NCBI GenBank assembly: GCA_019090455.1
Contig: JAHRWA010000103.1
Coordinates: 1-64,000 of the forward strand
DNA from: Pseudomonadales bacterium
GTDB lineage: Bacteria > Pseudomonadota > Gammaproteobacteria > Pseudomonadales > DC-out160
Length of the DNA: 64,000 nt
Direction: 5' to 3'
Shown: positions 26,076 to 35,851 of the stretch, piece by piece
Position numbering within the stretch: the first letter of the stretch is position 1
Layout of the letters: the number at the start of each line of letters is the position of its first letter
The notes under the pieces: generated by a model
What the model saw: only the letters and a program-made list of their open reading frames with translations
Database searches by the model: none
What the model was told of the DNA's origin: nothing
Program-made: the position numbers and the translations under genes

Positions 26076-26773
26076 TCTCCGGGTCTTTTCACGGTGACTT
26101 GACCGATTTGATTAACGTCTATTATAAATTTGAGATCGTCTTCACCCTCTAAAAAAACTTCTAGATGAAAGGCCGTCACTTCACCACTGGACATAAACAC
26201 AATATTGGGCAGAATTTTTATATCCTCATCGTCAGTACCTTCCGGGTCTACCTCTTCAACCTTTTCTGCCACAGAGACTAAATCGATTTCGCTATCTTCG
26301 ACTTCCAAGTAGGTATAAATGCCGAGCGGCATTTCATAGCTGCGAAAGACTTTGTCAGAAGGGATTGGGACCCACTTTGCTGCCTCCTCTTTGACATCTT
26401 GTACACTATCACCCTCTGCTAAATGGGTGCTTGATCCCACTGAGGTTTCATCTTCTTCCTCGCTTTTCGCGAGACTCGCCTCACTTTGACTTTCACTTAG
26501 ACCATCAGCGGCGGGCTGCTCCCAGACTAAAAACCGATAGCCATCAGATAGCACTTCCAAACCAATCTCACGGGACCGAAAAATGGACTCATCAATGGCT
26601 AAATCAATAACGGCAGCCAATCGCTTACCTTCGTGGTTCAACTGTTGGGAAGGACTTCCTGTACTCATGGAATAGACCACAATCAGAGACAAAATACTGA
26701 TAATAGATATCACCACCAGTATCTCAATCATGGTAAATCCGGCACTGCGAGTAGCCGGATTATGACTCGTCAT
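26060..26773 (-). CDS. gspH: Type II secretion system minor pseudopilin H
   Basis: The 237 residues have a prepilin leader cleaved before FTMIEILVVISIISIL with Glu5 retained. GspH usually has 150-200 residues. The extra length is a Glu/Ser/Asp-rich insert (about 90-130, SEEEDE region) in the middle of the head domain. It forms part of the pseudopilus tip. It starts 3 bp after the gspG stop, and its last codons lie in the 15-bp repeat array. Confidence 0.88.
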   Translation of the reverse strand: MTSHNPATRSAGFTMIEILVVISIISILSLIVVYSMSTGSPSQQLNHEGKRLAAVIDLAIDESIFRSREIGLEVLSDGYRFLVWEQPAADGLSESQSEASLAKSEEEDETSVGSSTHLAEGDSVQDVKEEAAKWVPIPSDKVFRSYEMPLGIYTYLEVEDSEIDLVSVAEKVEEVDPEGTDDEDIKILPNIVFMSSGEVTAFHLEVFLEGEDDLKFIIDVNQIGQVTVKRPGEEDGF

Positions 26774-26776
26774 GTG

Positions 26777-27190
26777 CTAGATTTCGGCGCTAGATAAGTC
26801 GGCAGCATAACCCTCGCCACCCTCTTGACCATCGGCACCTAAGGATAAAATTTCATAGGGGCCGGATTCCGCAGGGCTATAATATTCGAAATCATTCTTC
26901 CACGGATCCTGTGGCGCTTTTTTTAGATAGCCCCCTTCCGCCCAATTTTTCGCGCCACTGGGCTTTGAATGCAAAGCTTCTAAGCCTTCATCCGTTGTGG
27001 GATAGCGGTAGTTATCCAGCTTAAACATATCGAGCGCGCCCGATATTTTCATAATATCGCTCTTAGCCGCTGTTACCCTGGCTTGATCATCTTTTCCGAT
27101 GACAGCAGGAACTATCATTGCGGCTAAAACACCGATGATGGCAACCACCACCATAATTTCAATCATGGTAAAACCCATTTGTTTTTTCAT
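26777..27190 (-). CDS. gspG: Type II secretion system major pseudopilin G
   Basis: This is the main pseudopilus subunit (137 aa from ATG 27190). I chose this start because the upstream sequence has GGAAG and the leader then reads MKKQMG before FTMIEIMVVVAIIGVLAAM, as in GspG. A longer frame from 27226 adds twelve unlikely residues. The C-terminal calcium-loop region includes DPWKNDFEYYSP. It is the usual gene after gspF. Confidence 0.93.
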   Translation of the reverse strand: MKKQMGFTMIEIMVVVAIIGVLAAMIVPAVIGKDDQARVTAAKSDIMKISGALDMFKLDNYRYPTTDEGLEALHSKPSGAKNWAEGGYLKKAPQDPWKNDFEYYSPAESGPYEILSLGADGQEGGEGYAADLSSAEI

Positions 27191-27222
27191 ATTTACTTCC
27201 ATTATATTTAAATTAAAAATCA

Positions 27223-28449
27223 TCAACCCACCAGCGTGTTCAAACTGATAATGGGTAACATCACCGCTAAGACAATGGTCATCACCACAACGCCCATCAG
27301 TACCATCATCAATGGTTGAAATAATCCGACTATCGTGTTGATTAGCGCTTCTAGCTCTCGCTCTTGCGTCGTTGCCGCTCTAGACAACATCGTATCCAAT
27401 TCTCCACTCACCTCTCCACTGGCGATCATTTGTATCATCATTGGCGGAAAGTACCCGCTTTGATCTAAGGATTTATTCAAGCTCGCCCCTTCTCGCACCT
27501 TAACCGAGGCTTCCACAACCGCTTCTCGGATACAAACGTTGCCAGCCACTTCACCCGCAATTTTAAGCGCTTCAACTAACTGGACACCACTTGACGATAA
27601 GATGCTAAGAGTACTGGCCACTCGTGAGGTATTAAATCCGCGAGAAATACGCCCAAATAAAGGCATATACAAGACACGTCGATGAAATTTTTCTTTAAAC
27701 ATCTCGTTTTTCAGCGCTTTAGAAAAACCGAAACAAGCGAGAATAATAAGCATTACAACGTACAAACCATAGTTGCCAACAAAGTCACTGGTCGCAATCA
27801 ACGCTTTCGTCAGTCCAGGTAATTCATTACCCGAATTTTCAAACACACTTGCCATTTTTGGAACGATATACTGCATTAACCCCACTACGATCAAAATACT
27901 AAATGAGGTCAGTACAACCGGATAAATCATCGCCCCTTTAATTTTACGCGCTGTATCATGGGATCGTTCGGTGTAATCCGCAAGTTGCTCCAACACCAAA
28001 TCTAAATGCCCTGAATGCTCCCCTGCAGCAACAGTGGCTCGATAAAGGTGAGGAAAGGCCGAAGGAAATTCACTTAAGGCTTGCGCCAAATTGTGCCCCT
28101 CTACTACCTTTGAGCGCACCGCTAACATCATACTTTTTACTTTAGGCTTTTCGCTTTGTTTCGAAATCGCCCGTAATGCTTCCTCTACCGGCAAACCTGC
28201 TTGAATTAATGTGGATAGCTGACGTGTGATCAGTGCTAAATCCGCCGCGTTCAGATTAAAGCGAGGTCTAAATAATGAAAACTCTTTGGTGGCTCCCGCT
28301 TTTCCCTTTTGAACCGTTAGCTCAACAGCAAGAGGTACCAGCCCTTTTTCACGTAACTGCTGGCGAACTTGTCGTGCACTATCCCCTTCTAATGAGCCTT
28401 TTTTCTGTCTCCCCTTTTCATCAAGAACACTGTAATCAAATGCAGGCAA
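27223..28449 (-). CDS. gspF: Type II secretion system inner-membrane protein F
   Basis: GspF is the polytopic core of the inner-membrane platform. Its 408 residues contain two T2SSF domains (about 70-195 and 270-395) with three membrane spans; the hallmark LSTLIQAGLPVEEALRAI and LSSSGVQLVEALKIAGE segments are present in the two halves. It starts 3 bp after the gspE stop and is followed 32 bp later by gspG. Confidence 0.93.
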   Translation of the reverse strand: MPAFDYSVLDEKGRQKKGSLEGDSARQVRQQLREKGLVPLAVELTVQKGKAGATKEFSLFRPRFNLNAADLALITRQLSTLIQAGLPVEEALRAISKQSEKPKVKSMMLAVRSKVVEGHNLAQALSEFPSAFPHLYRATVAAGEHSGHLDLVLEQLADYTERSHDTARKIKGAMIYPVVLTSFSILIVVGLMQYIVPKMASVFENSGNELPGLTKALIATSDFVGNYGLYVVMLIILACFGFSKALKNEMFKEKFHRRVLYMPLFGRISRGFNTSRVASTLSILSSSGVQLVEALKIAGEVAGNVCIREAVVEASVKVREGASLNKSLDQSGYFPPMMIQMIASGEVSGELDTMLSRAATTQERELEALINTIVGLFQPLMMVLMGVVVMTIVLAVMLPIISLNTLVG

Positions 28450-28452
28450 TGC

Positions 28453-29991
28453 TTAGCCCTCCCGCGTGACGCGTAGAATTTCTTCCAGAGTCGTTTCACC
28501 GGCAATCACTTTTCGGCAACCATCCTCCCTAATGCCCGGACCTCGCGTTCGAGCATAGCCTTCGACCTCAGTTTCACTATCTCCGTTATGTATCATTGTC
28601 CGCAATTTGTCATCAATCACGATTAATTCGTAAATACCAGTTCGACCTTTATATCCGAGATTATTGCAAGATTCGCAGCCTTTCGCATGGTACAGCGTGT
28701 AAGCTTCACTAGTCTCTAAACCCAACGTATCGCGTTCAGCTTCATCGGGTGAATAAGGTGTTTTGCACTCTGAGCACAAGACCCTCACTAGCCTTTGAGC
28801 GATAACGCCTAACAGACTCGAAGATAATAGGAAGGGCTCTATTCCCATATCATGCAACCGGGTGACGGCTCCCACCGCGGAATTGGTATGTAATGTCGAT
28901 AAAACCAAATGACCAGTCAGCGATGCTTGTATTGCTATTTCAGCCGTTTCTAAATCTCGAATTTCCCCCACCATGACAACATCAGGATCTTGACGCAAAA
29001 TCGCTCGTAAGCCGCGAGAAAAGGTCATTTCAACTTTACTATTTACCTGAGTTTGGCCGATACCTTCAAGCTGGTATTCGATAGGATCTTCTACTGTTAA
29101 AATATTCCGGGTCTTATCGTTAAGCTGTGTCAGTGCCGCATAGAGCGTGGTTGTTTTACCGGAGCCGGTTGGGCCTGTTACGAGTATGATGCCATGAGGT
29201 TTATTAATTGATGAGGTCATCCGAGTCAAATCATTTGGATTCATCCCCAAGTGACCGAGATCCAATCGACCCGCTTTCTTATCCAACAGCCGCATAACCA
29301 CACGCTCTCCATTATTGGAGGGCATTGTTGATACTCTTACATCCACTTCTCTGCCAGCGACTCTTAATGAAATACGTCCATCCTGCGGCACTCTTTTTTC
29401 AGCAATATCCAGTCGAGCCATGACTTTAATACGAGACACCAATAACGGTGCCAGCTCGCGTTTAGGTTGAACCACCTCTCGCAGAACACCATCCACTCGC
29501 ATTCGGACTACCATGCGACGCTCGAAAGTTTCAATGTGGATATCAGAAGCATTTTCGCGAACAGCTTCGGTAAGTAGAGCGTTAATTAGACGGATAATGG
29601 GGGCATCATCCTCTTGCTCCATAAGATCTTCGGTTTCAGGAACAGAATCGGCAAGGCTAGCCAAATCCATTTCATCGCCTATCCCCTCCACCATTAACAT
29701 CGCTTCACTTGAATCATCTTGATAAGCAGCTGAAAGGCGTTGGTCAAACTCGGCACCGTCTACGGATTGAAATGCCACAGCCCCTCCGACATAACGTTGT
29801 ACTTCTGCGATGATGTTGGGTTTAACACCGGGTTTGAAGTGAATGACCGCCCGCTCCTTGGATACGCTATGGAGTAAAACTCCATGGCGTTTAGCGAAAC
29901 TAAACGGAAAGCGTTTTATACTAGGCGATTCTCCCCCTGGCTCGTACTCGCTAGATGATGTAGATAAAGCAACCGTATTTTGTTCTTCCAT
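28453..29991 (-). CDS. gspE: Type II secretion system ATPase E
   Basis: This cytoplasmic ATPase powers the pseudopilus. The 512 residues have an N1 GspL-binding domain, Walker [11 protein letters not shown] near 275, an Asp box, Walker [13 protein letters not shown] near 335 and a four-Cys zinc finger (CSEC ... CESC, about 418-465). It is first in the gspE-M operon. Upstream is a 375-bp intergenic region and not gspD, so the canonical gspC-gspD-gspE start is missing here. Confidence 0.95.
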   Translation of the reverse strand: MEEQNTVALSTSSSEYEPGGESPSIKRFPFSFAKRHGVLLHSVSKERAVIHFKPGVKPNIIAEVQRYVGGAVAFQSVDGAEFDQRLSAAYQDDSSEAMLMVEGIGDEMDLASLADSVPETEDLMEQEDDAPIIRLINALLTEAVRENASDIHIETFERRMVVRMRVDGVLREVVQPKRELAPLLVSRIKVMARLDIAEKRVPQDGRISLRVAGREVDVRVSTMPSNNGERVVMRLLDKKAGRLDLGHLGMNPNDLTRMTSSINKPHGIILVTGPTGSGKTTTLYAALTQLNDKTRNILTVEDPIEYQLEGIGQTQVNSKVEMTFSRGLRAILRQDPDVVMVGEIRDLETAEIAIQASLTGHLVLSTLHTNSAVGAVTRLHDMGIEPFLLSSSLLGVIAQRLVRVLCSECKTPYSPDEAERDTLGLETSEAYTLYHAKGCESCNNLGYKGRTGIYELIVIDDKLRTMIHNGDSETEVEGYARTRGPGIREDGCRKVIAGETTLEEILRVTREG

Positions 29992-30366
29992 ATTGTTCCC
30001 AGCAGTCCAATAACCCTTGTTTGCAACGTTAGATCAATTCCCAGCGAATCATCATTAGATTAGATCTGATAAGAATTAGCTAAACCATTACAAACTATAG
30101 ATAAAATAAGATCAGTTTAAATTATAGCTGTTAAGACAAAATATCAATGAGATAAAGAATTGAACGAAATACCAGCATCCAATTTGGCCTTTTAGCTATT
30201 AGACTACTCTCCAGTTCTCGAGTTATAAAACTGTTCACGAGCTGTAGTGCTAATCGCCAAAAATAGGACTACTCGCCAGAAATAAGATTCATTTATCGGC
30301 ATATTTAATCTGCCACAACGGATAAAAGCATCTTTGATAGGGCAATAGCGTCATAGAATTGGCTTT
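29992..30366. other. Intergenic region upstream of the gspE-M operon
   Basis: 375 bp with no supported gene separate gspE from the DUF3570 gene; both read minus. It should contain the operon promoter. I see no clear terminator behind the DUF3570 gene and no gspC/gspD remnant. It is AT-rich with scattered TTAGAT-like words. Confidence 0.4.
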
Positions 30367-31647
30367 TCAGAACTTATGGTCCACGCCAATCGAGAAAAAG
30401 GTGAAATCAACCAGGGCTGGGTTCACTGTTTTAACATTACCTAATCCTAAATCCTGGTCACTATCATAGTTTTCGGCCAGCAGAGTTATCCGCCAGTTTT
30501 CAATATCCTTTATCACCTTAAATCTCAGACTTATCACGCCATAGGGTGATAAGCGGAAGTCACTAGACGAGTATGAAGAACCCTCCAAACCATCATTGCC
30601 TGAAACCAAAAAATAAGGATCGTAAAAATCGGCCTCACTTTGAGAATAATATCGAAGACCGGGAATTATTTGCCAATTATTGGGCAAAGAGTGATTCCAG
30701 CTGACATCCAACGTATGCGATACCACATCCCAATTATCTTGGTAAAGGCGATAATCCGCATGCAAAGCACCACTTCGAGCGGGTAAAAAAAGTCGGTAAC
30801 TTAAATTCCACACTAGTTGTGCTCGTTCATCGGGCCGACTATCGGGTGTTTGAATAAAGATATCGTCACTATAGCTCCCTACAAACTGGTAGGGGTCAGA
30901 TAGAAAACCATTTTCCCAGGTAAAACTTAATCCAAAATGGACAGTGGAATTTCTATCTATAATTTGTGAAACCCCTGCGTATGCTGACAAACTCTCTCTT
31001 CCGTGCGACGCCGCTGACGAGGGGTTATTCTCCGCTAATGGAGTCACATTATCGGAGGATCCGCCAAAGCCAAAATCAATCGCATTGGCTCTTTTATTAA
31101 AATGAAGAACACCACCGACCTCTGCAAATATTGATCGATAATCGTCTTCTTTCGAGATGCCCGCACTCCCAAATACTGACCCTGAGTCATGAAAATAGGT
31201 AGTCCTAGTCGATAACTTTCTCCGCACATCCTCCTCTGTAACACTAGACATAACCACTAGTGGATCTGGATTAATTGGCTCTCCAGCGCTATCCAAGCGG
31301 ATATCTGTAGGTTGAATGTAAATTGGGAACGCACCCGAAATACTTTCGCTCACAATAGTGGATTCAACTATCATTTTTTCAGTTACCGGTAACGATAGAT
31401 AGAATTGACTTATATTCTTTGAATAACGGTCCCTATCGTTACTTTGAGCATTTCCCGAGGCTCGAAGTGAGGATTCGTCATAAGCCGACATTTGAAAACC
31501 CACAATACGATGATCTAAACTCGGTTCAGAAAATCCAGCAACACTGCTTTCTCCCACGCCCAACAAAAGTAGCGGGAGCAATGCTAGCAAAGCCGTTTTT
31601 TTGAGGGTTTTCCTCTTCAAATAATTTTGTTTTTTTGTAATTAACAT
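30367..31647 (-). CDS. DUF3570 outer-membrane beta-barrel-like protein
   Basis: A 426-residue exported protein with signal peptide (about 1-38). The C-terminal half shows the DUF3570 signature: DERAQLVWNLSYRLF, DYRLYQDNWDVVSHT, PGLRYYSQSEADFYDP, and a final aromatic FSIGVDHKF. The alternating pattern and terminal Phe fit an outer-membrane beta-barrel. It forms a set with the DUF4266 lipoprotein and the TlpA-like protein upstream, a grouping I recall from other proteobacteria. Its role is unknown. It has no strong ribosome site. Confidence 0.85.
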   Translation of the reverse strand: MLITKKQNYLKRKTLKKTALLALLPLLLLGVGESSVAGFSEPSLDHRIVGFQMSAYDESSLRASGNAQSNDRDRYSKNISQFYLSLPVTEKMIVESTIVSESISGAFPIYIQPTDIRLDSAGEPINPDPLVVMSSVTEEDVRRKLSTRTTYFHDSGSVFGSAGISKEDDYRSIFAEVGGVLHFNKRANAIDFGFGGSSDNVTPLAENNPSSAASHGRESLSAYAGVSQIIDRNSTVHFGLSFTWENGFLSDPYQFVGSYSDDIFIQTPDSRPDERAQLVWNLSYRLFLPARSGALHADYRLYQDNWDVVSHTLDVSWNHSLPNNWQIIPGLRYYSQSEADFYDPYFLVSGNDGLEGSSYSSSDFRLSPYGVISLRFKVIKDIENWRITLLAENYDSDQDLGLGNVKTVNPALVDFTFFSIGVDHKF

Positions 31648-31692
31648 ATTTTTTAAATCAAGAGTTGATGAGTAGACTTTCGGCCCTTATAA

Positions 31693-31887
31693 CTAAGATC
31701 CTTCTGTGCTCCTATAGTTCTGTTCCCTCAATATCGATAATCGCGGATCAGTATTCCATTTCATATCTTCTCTCGCCAAATTACCTCTTTGCCAAGGTTT
31801 AACTTGAACACAAGCAGTCAACGTCAGTAACACCAAAATAACGGATATACAGCGAAGTAAAAAACCTCTAATTTCCACCAAAATCAC
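31693..31887 (-). CDS. DUF4266 small lipoprotein
   Basis: This is a 64-residue lipoprotein. A signal peptide ends in a lipobox (LTLTAC) near 22-27, and the mature part starts VQVKPWQRGNLAREDM, which is the DUF4266 motif. The start overlaps the TlpA-like stop by 4 bp (ATGA). Together with DUF3570 it looks like a small envelope complex. No biochemical role is known to me. Confidence 0.82.
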   Translation of the reverse strand: MILVEIRGFLLRCISVILVLLTLTACVQVKPWQRGNLAREDMKWNTDPRLSILREQNYRSTEGS

Positions 31888-32411
31888 CTCCCCAATAACT
31901 CATTAATTTTTACCGTTATTAACTTAATATCTTTTTCCTTAAAACCCTGATGCACCCAGCGAATAATTCCCTGTTGGTCGATTAAATATGAAGTCGGCAT
32001 ACCCGTGAGACCAAACACTTCTGCACTATTTCCTTGAGGATCTAACAGAATGGGAAAATCAACTGGTACCTTTTTTAAAAACTTTTCCGCGTCATCCCTA
32101 TTTTCATCCATATTAATCCCAATCAACTCAAAACCATATTGACCGAGTTCCGCTCTTAATTTTTGAAAGTGAGGAAAAGACCGACGACAGGGGGCACACC
32201 AAGACGCCCAAAAATCCACGTAGACAACCTTGCCTCTGAACTCCTTTAAAGAGACATAGCGTGTCCCTTCGAAATTGGGCAGCTCAATCACTGGTGCTAA
32301 ATGACCAACACCTGTTGAACTGGAGGAAGCCTGGGCAACAATGTCATCGCTAGACAAGCCAACAAATAAACCCATTAAAAAAATGAAAGTCGTATTATAT
32401 CTAGTCTTCAT
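31884..32411 (-). CDS. TlpA-family thiol-disulfide oxidoreductase
   Basis: A 175-residue periplasmic thioredoxin-like protein. A signal peptide covers the first ~28 residues. The redox centre is WASWCAPCRRSFP, with the Cys-Ala-Pro-Cys pair near 72-75, and the cis-Pro loop is in MPTSYLID. It is first in a three-gene unit with DUF4266 and DUF3570. It may reduce or oxidise a partner in that module. No ApbE-type flavin transferase is present in this stretch. Confidence 0.88.
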   Translation of the reverse strand: MKTRYNTTFIFLMGLFVGLSSDDIVAQASSSSTGVGHLAPVIELPNFEGTRYVSLKEFRGKVVYVDFWASWCAPCRRSFPHFQKLRAELGQYGFELIGINMDENRDDAEKFLKKVPVDFPILLDPQGNSAEVFGLTGMPTSYLIDQQGIIRWVHQGFKEKDIKLITVKINELLGR

Positions 32412-32580
32412 AGCGTATTACTTTATTCTGGTAAATGTGTCGATTTATACGAAGCCATACTAATCAGCCGCCTACTAAACTACAAGGACTCGAAGAACAT
32501 TGCTATGATTAGCGTCACAGTGCTCTTGGGTAAAAAGCGCCTTCTAATGACATACAGACAACGAAATCGGTAATCAAATT

Positions 32581-33579
32581 ATGACAGAAACATCTATTCT
32601 CGTAACAGGTGGCGCCGGCTACATAGGGAGCCATGTCGTACGCCAATTAGGTGAGCTAGGCGAAAGAATAATAGTTCTCGACAATTTATCCACTGGATTT
32701 CGTGAGGCGGCATTATACGGTGAATTTGTAGAAGGAGATACGGGAGATCAAGCACTCGTCACTGAGATTTTGCAGAAATACAATATCGACACCGTCCTGC
32801 ATTTTGCTGCCCATACCATTGTCCCTGAATCGGTAGAAAACCCGCTGAAATACTATCGCAACAATACGGCCAACACTCGCAGCCTGCTGGAGTGCTGCCA
32901 AAACGCTGGGGTTAAGCACTTTGTCTTTTCCTCTACCGCTGCAGTCTATGGTACGCCCGAGTCGGAATATTGTGGCGAAGACACACCAACCAATCCCATC
33001 AACCCCTATGGCATGTCGAAATTAATGAGTGAGCATATGCTCAAAGATCTCGCCTTCGCTTCGAGCTTACGTTATGTGGTTTTGCGTTATTTCAATGTCG
33101 CGGGGTGTGATCCCCAGGGCCGGATAGGACAAAACACCGATAAAGCGACACTGCTCACTAAGGTGGCAGTAGAAGCGGCAGTAGGTAAGCGCGAAAAAGT
33201 GCTCATTTTCGGTACCGATTTTGACACCAAGGACGGCACTGGTGTTAGAGATTATATTCACGTTGAAGACCTAGCGTCTGCCCACATTCGCGCGCTAGAT
33301 TATCTCAGAAAAAAAGGAGAAAGCACCACGCTCAACTGTGGTTACGGACATGGCTACTCCGTTAGAGAAGTCCTTGATGCTGTAAGCAAAGCTAACGGCA
33401 AACCACTAACGGTGGTAGAACAAGGCCGACGCGCGGGCGATCCTCCCGCCCTAATATCCCGCGCTGAAAAAGTACGTACTGTGCTTGGCTGGAAGCCGAA
33501 GTTCGACAACCTTGACCAAATCGTAACCTCTTCACTAAATTGGGAACGAAAACTGCAAAAAGATAAAGACGCGAAATAA
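32581..33579 (+). CDS. galE: UDP-glucose 4-epimerase
   Basis: This 332-residue SDR epimerase interconverts UDP-glucose and UDP-galactose, supplying sugar nucleotides for the surface glycan. The Rossmann motif is TGGAGYIGSH (near 8-17). The catalytic Ser/Thr run is SSTAAVYG (near 120-127), and Tyr-Lys is in YGMSK (near 145-149). A C-terminal RRAGDPPAL helps bind UDP-sugar. It opens the plus-strand part of the polysaccharide region. Confidence 0.92.
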   Translation: MTETSILVTGGAGYIGSHVVRQLGELGERIIVLDNLSTGFREAALYGEFVEGDTGDQALVTEILQKYNIDTVLHFAAHTIVPESVENPLKYYRNNTANTRSLLECCQNAGVKHFVFSSTAAVYGTPESEYCGEDTPTNPINPYGMSKLMSEHMLKDLAFASSLRYVVLRYFNVAGCDPQGRIGQNTDKATLLTKVAVEAAVGKREKVLIFGTDFDTKDGTGVRDYIHVEDLASAHIRALDYLRKKGESTTLNCGYGHGYSVREVLDAVSKANGKPLTVVEQGRRAGDPPALISRAEKVRTVLGWKPKFDNLDQIVTSSLNWERKLQKDKDAK

Positions 33580-33632
33580 ATCCTAGCGATTTTATTGAAT
33601 CTACAGAACTTAAACCCATTGAGGGGTTTCAA

Positions 33633-34280
33633 TTGTTTAAAGATTTATTACCGCCTGCTACGGCTGTATGCCACGCCACATCCAAAATGTGGGAAACTAC
33701 AGTCAGGCCTGACGAAGAAGCCCATATTGCTAATGCGGTTGAAAAACGAAAACGGGAATTTAGAGCGGGACGCAATGCAGCTCGACAGGCGTTATGCCAA
33801 TTAGACTCTCAGTTTAATCCACACACAACGAGCCTTTTGCCAGGCGAAAAAAGACAGCCTCTGTGGCCCGACCATATCGCAGGGGCAATCACCCACAGTG
33901 CGGACCAGTGTTATGCCGCAGTGGCACTGAAATCGAACATCAAAAGCCTCGGCATAGATGTCGAAGAGTCTGAACCTCTGCAAAGCAATATTCTTAAAAT
34001 GATCTGCACCCCTGAGGAAATAAAATGGCTTAGCTCCCTAAAAGATGGGTTATTTTGGGCAAAGCTAATTTTCAGCGCTAAAGAGAGCATTTATAAAACG
34101 TACTTCCCTATATGCCATTCCTATTTAGATTTTCTAGAAGCGACCCTAGAAATAGATAGAGCAAATGAAACTTTTTCCGCAACAATATTAGTGGATACCT
34201 GCGACACACTGGGGACTCAAACTTTGGAGGGTCGATTTACTATAACTGACAATTTTGTTTACACAGCAGTTTGGCTTTAA
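33633..34280 (+). CDS. 4'-phosphopantetheinyl transferase (EntD/Sfp type)
   Basis: This 215-residue enzyme transfers phosphopantetheine from CoA to a carrier protein. The signature GIDVEE (near 110-115) and FSAKESIYK (near 148-156) carry the Mg-binding Asp/Glu and the catalytic Lys. A TTG start is supported by GAGGGG six bases upstream. No carrier-protein gene is in the window. An inverted repeat covers the 3' end. It is convergent with ugd. The PaaK-like gene 17 kb away suggests, but does not prove, acyl-carrier chemistry in this locus. Confidence 0.85.
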   Translation: MFKDLLPPATAVCHATSKMWETTVRPDEEAHIANAVEKRKREFRAGRNAARQALCQLDSQFNPHTTSLLPGEKRQPLWPDHIAGAITHSADQCYAAVALKSNIKSLGIDVEESEPLQSNILKMICTPEEIKWLSSLKDGLFWAKLIFSAKESIYKTYFPICHSYLDFLEATLEIDRANETFSATILVDTCDTLGTQTLEGRFTITDNFVYTAVWL

Positions 34281-34293
34281 GCCGAAACTGCTG
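34264..34293. repeat. Bulged palindrome over the phosphopantetheinyl transferase stop codon
   Basis: CAGCAGTTT-GGCTT pairs with AAGCC-G-AAACTGCTG: a 14-bp stem with a one-base bulge that includes the stop codon (34278-34280). It could act as a bidirectional terminator for two convergent genes, but there is no T-run. Confidence 0.45.
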
Positions 34294-34312
34294 ATGCCAG
34301 TGTCAGACTTCT

Positions 34313-35656
34313 CTATACACCAGACCTTCGACCGATTCCCCAGTATTGAAACCCCAACTCATCCAATCGCTCAGGGTCATATTGATTTCGACCATCAAAA
34401 ATAATCGGGTTAACTAACTCTTTCTTAATTTTAACAAAATCAGGCTGGCGAAACATTTTCCACTCAGTCACTAAGATCAGCGCCGAAGCACCTAGAATAG
34501 GCTCATATTGCTGCTCGACAATTTGTAATTTGCCTTCCTCTATCCAAGCTGGCGGGAACTCTTTTGCAGCGGTTTCCTTCGCTACGGGATCATACGCTTT
34601 AATTTTTGCTCCCGCGCCGATTAGCGCCTTAATCAATATGATGGCAGATGCTTCGCGAACATCATCAGTACCGGGTTTAAACGCCAACCCCCAAATAGCA
34701 AAGGTGTGCCCCGTCAAATCGGCACCAAATAAATCCACCACTTTTTCAAACATTCTGCGCTTTTGTTTTTCATTTCTGGATTCAACGGCGTTCAGTAAAT
34801 CTGGGGTAAAGTTTGAATCTTCCGCCATACGAACAATCGCTTTCACATCCTTAGGAAAACAAGAACCACCGTAACCACAACCCGGATAGATGAAGGAATA
34901 CCCTATCCTGGAATCCGACCCTATTCCTTTGCGCACATTTTCAACATCGACTCCCATCCGCTCACAAAGATTCGCTATTTCGTTCATGAAAGATATTTTC
35001 GTGGCCAACATTGCATTAGCTGCATACTTTGTCATTTCCGCATCTTTCACACCCATAAACTGCAATTTTTCGTGATTGCGAGCAAAGGGGGCGTACAGCT
35101 CCTTCATGACTTCTCTGGCTCTGGCGCTTTTGGAGCCTATGACAATTCGATCTGGACGAAGAAAGTCATCGACTGCGGCGCCTTCTTTCAAAAACTCAGG
35201 ATTACTCACCACATCGAAAGCCTGCTCAATGCCTCTTGCCTCTAACCGGCTCTGGATAGCCTCTTTCACTTTATCAGCGGTGCCAACAGGTACCGTGCTC
35301 TTATCTACTATCACCGCATATTTATCTAGGTTGTCGCCAATCTCTTCGGCCACCGAAATCACGAATTTCAAATCTGCCGAGCCATCCTCACCAGGTGGTG
35401 TTCCCACTGCAATAAAATAAACATCACTAGACTTCATCGCATCTGACAAACTGCTACTGAACTTCAAAAGACCTTCATCAAAGCAACGCTTAACAATGTC
35501 TTCTAATCCAGGCTCATATATAGGTATCAACCCTTTATTAAGATCATCCAACTTACGCTGATCCACATCAATACAAGTCACATGGTTCCCCATTTCCGCG
35601 AAGCAAGCGCCTGTCACTAATCCAACGTATCCCGTACCAATTATGGTGATGTGCAA
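34313..35656 (-). CDS. ugd: UDP-glucose 6-dehydrogenase
   Basis: This 447-residue enzyme oxidises UDP-glucose to UDP-glucuronate, an acidic precursor for exopolysaccharide. It has the N-terminal GTGYVGLVTG NAD motif and the catalytic Cys in GCGYGGSCFPKDV (near 255-270). The C-terminal WGLAFKPGTDDVREA domain is complete. It is divergent from the exosortase gene, sharing a 195-bp spacer, so the two may have related control. Confidence 0.94.
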   Translation of the reverse strand: MHITIIGTGYVGLVTGACFAEMGNHVTCIDVDQRKLDDLNKGLIPIYEPGLEDIVKRCFDEGLLKFSSSLSDAMKSSDVYFIAVGTPPGEDGSADLKFVISVAEEIGDNLDKYAVIVDKSTVPVGTADKVKEAIQSRLEARGIEQAFDVVSNPEFLKEGAAVDDFLRPDRIVIGSKSARAREVMKELYAPFARNHEKLQFMGVKDAEMTKYAANAMLATKISFMNEIANLCERMGVDVENVRKGIGSDSRIGYSFIYPGCGYGGSCFPKDVKAIVRMAEDSNFTPDLLNAVESRNEKQKRRMFEKVVDLFGADLTGHTFAIWGLAFKPGTDDVREASAIILIKALIGAGAKIKAYDPVAKETAAKEFPPAWIEEGKLQIVEQQYEPILGASALILVTEWKMFRQPDFVKIKKELVNPIIFDGRNQYDPERLDELGFQYWGIGRRSGV

Positions 35657-35851
35657 AACTCAACCCTCTAAATATGAAAACAGGCGTCAGCTGTGACAAT
35701 CCCTGTCTCTAAATCAAATTAATTCAAAACCAAAAACCATTTCAAAAATCCTGCTCTACTTGACTGCAATTCGAGCAAACAGATGCCGGCAGATTAGAGT
35801 AATTTGTCGGACATGGCTATACTTAATACTCAGTAGTATGAGCCTTTTCTA

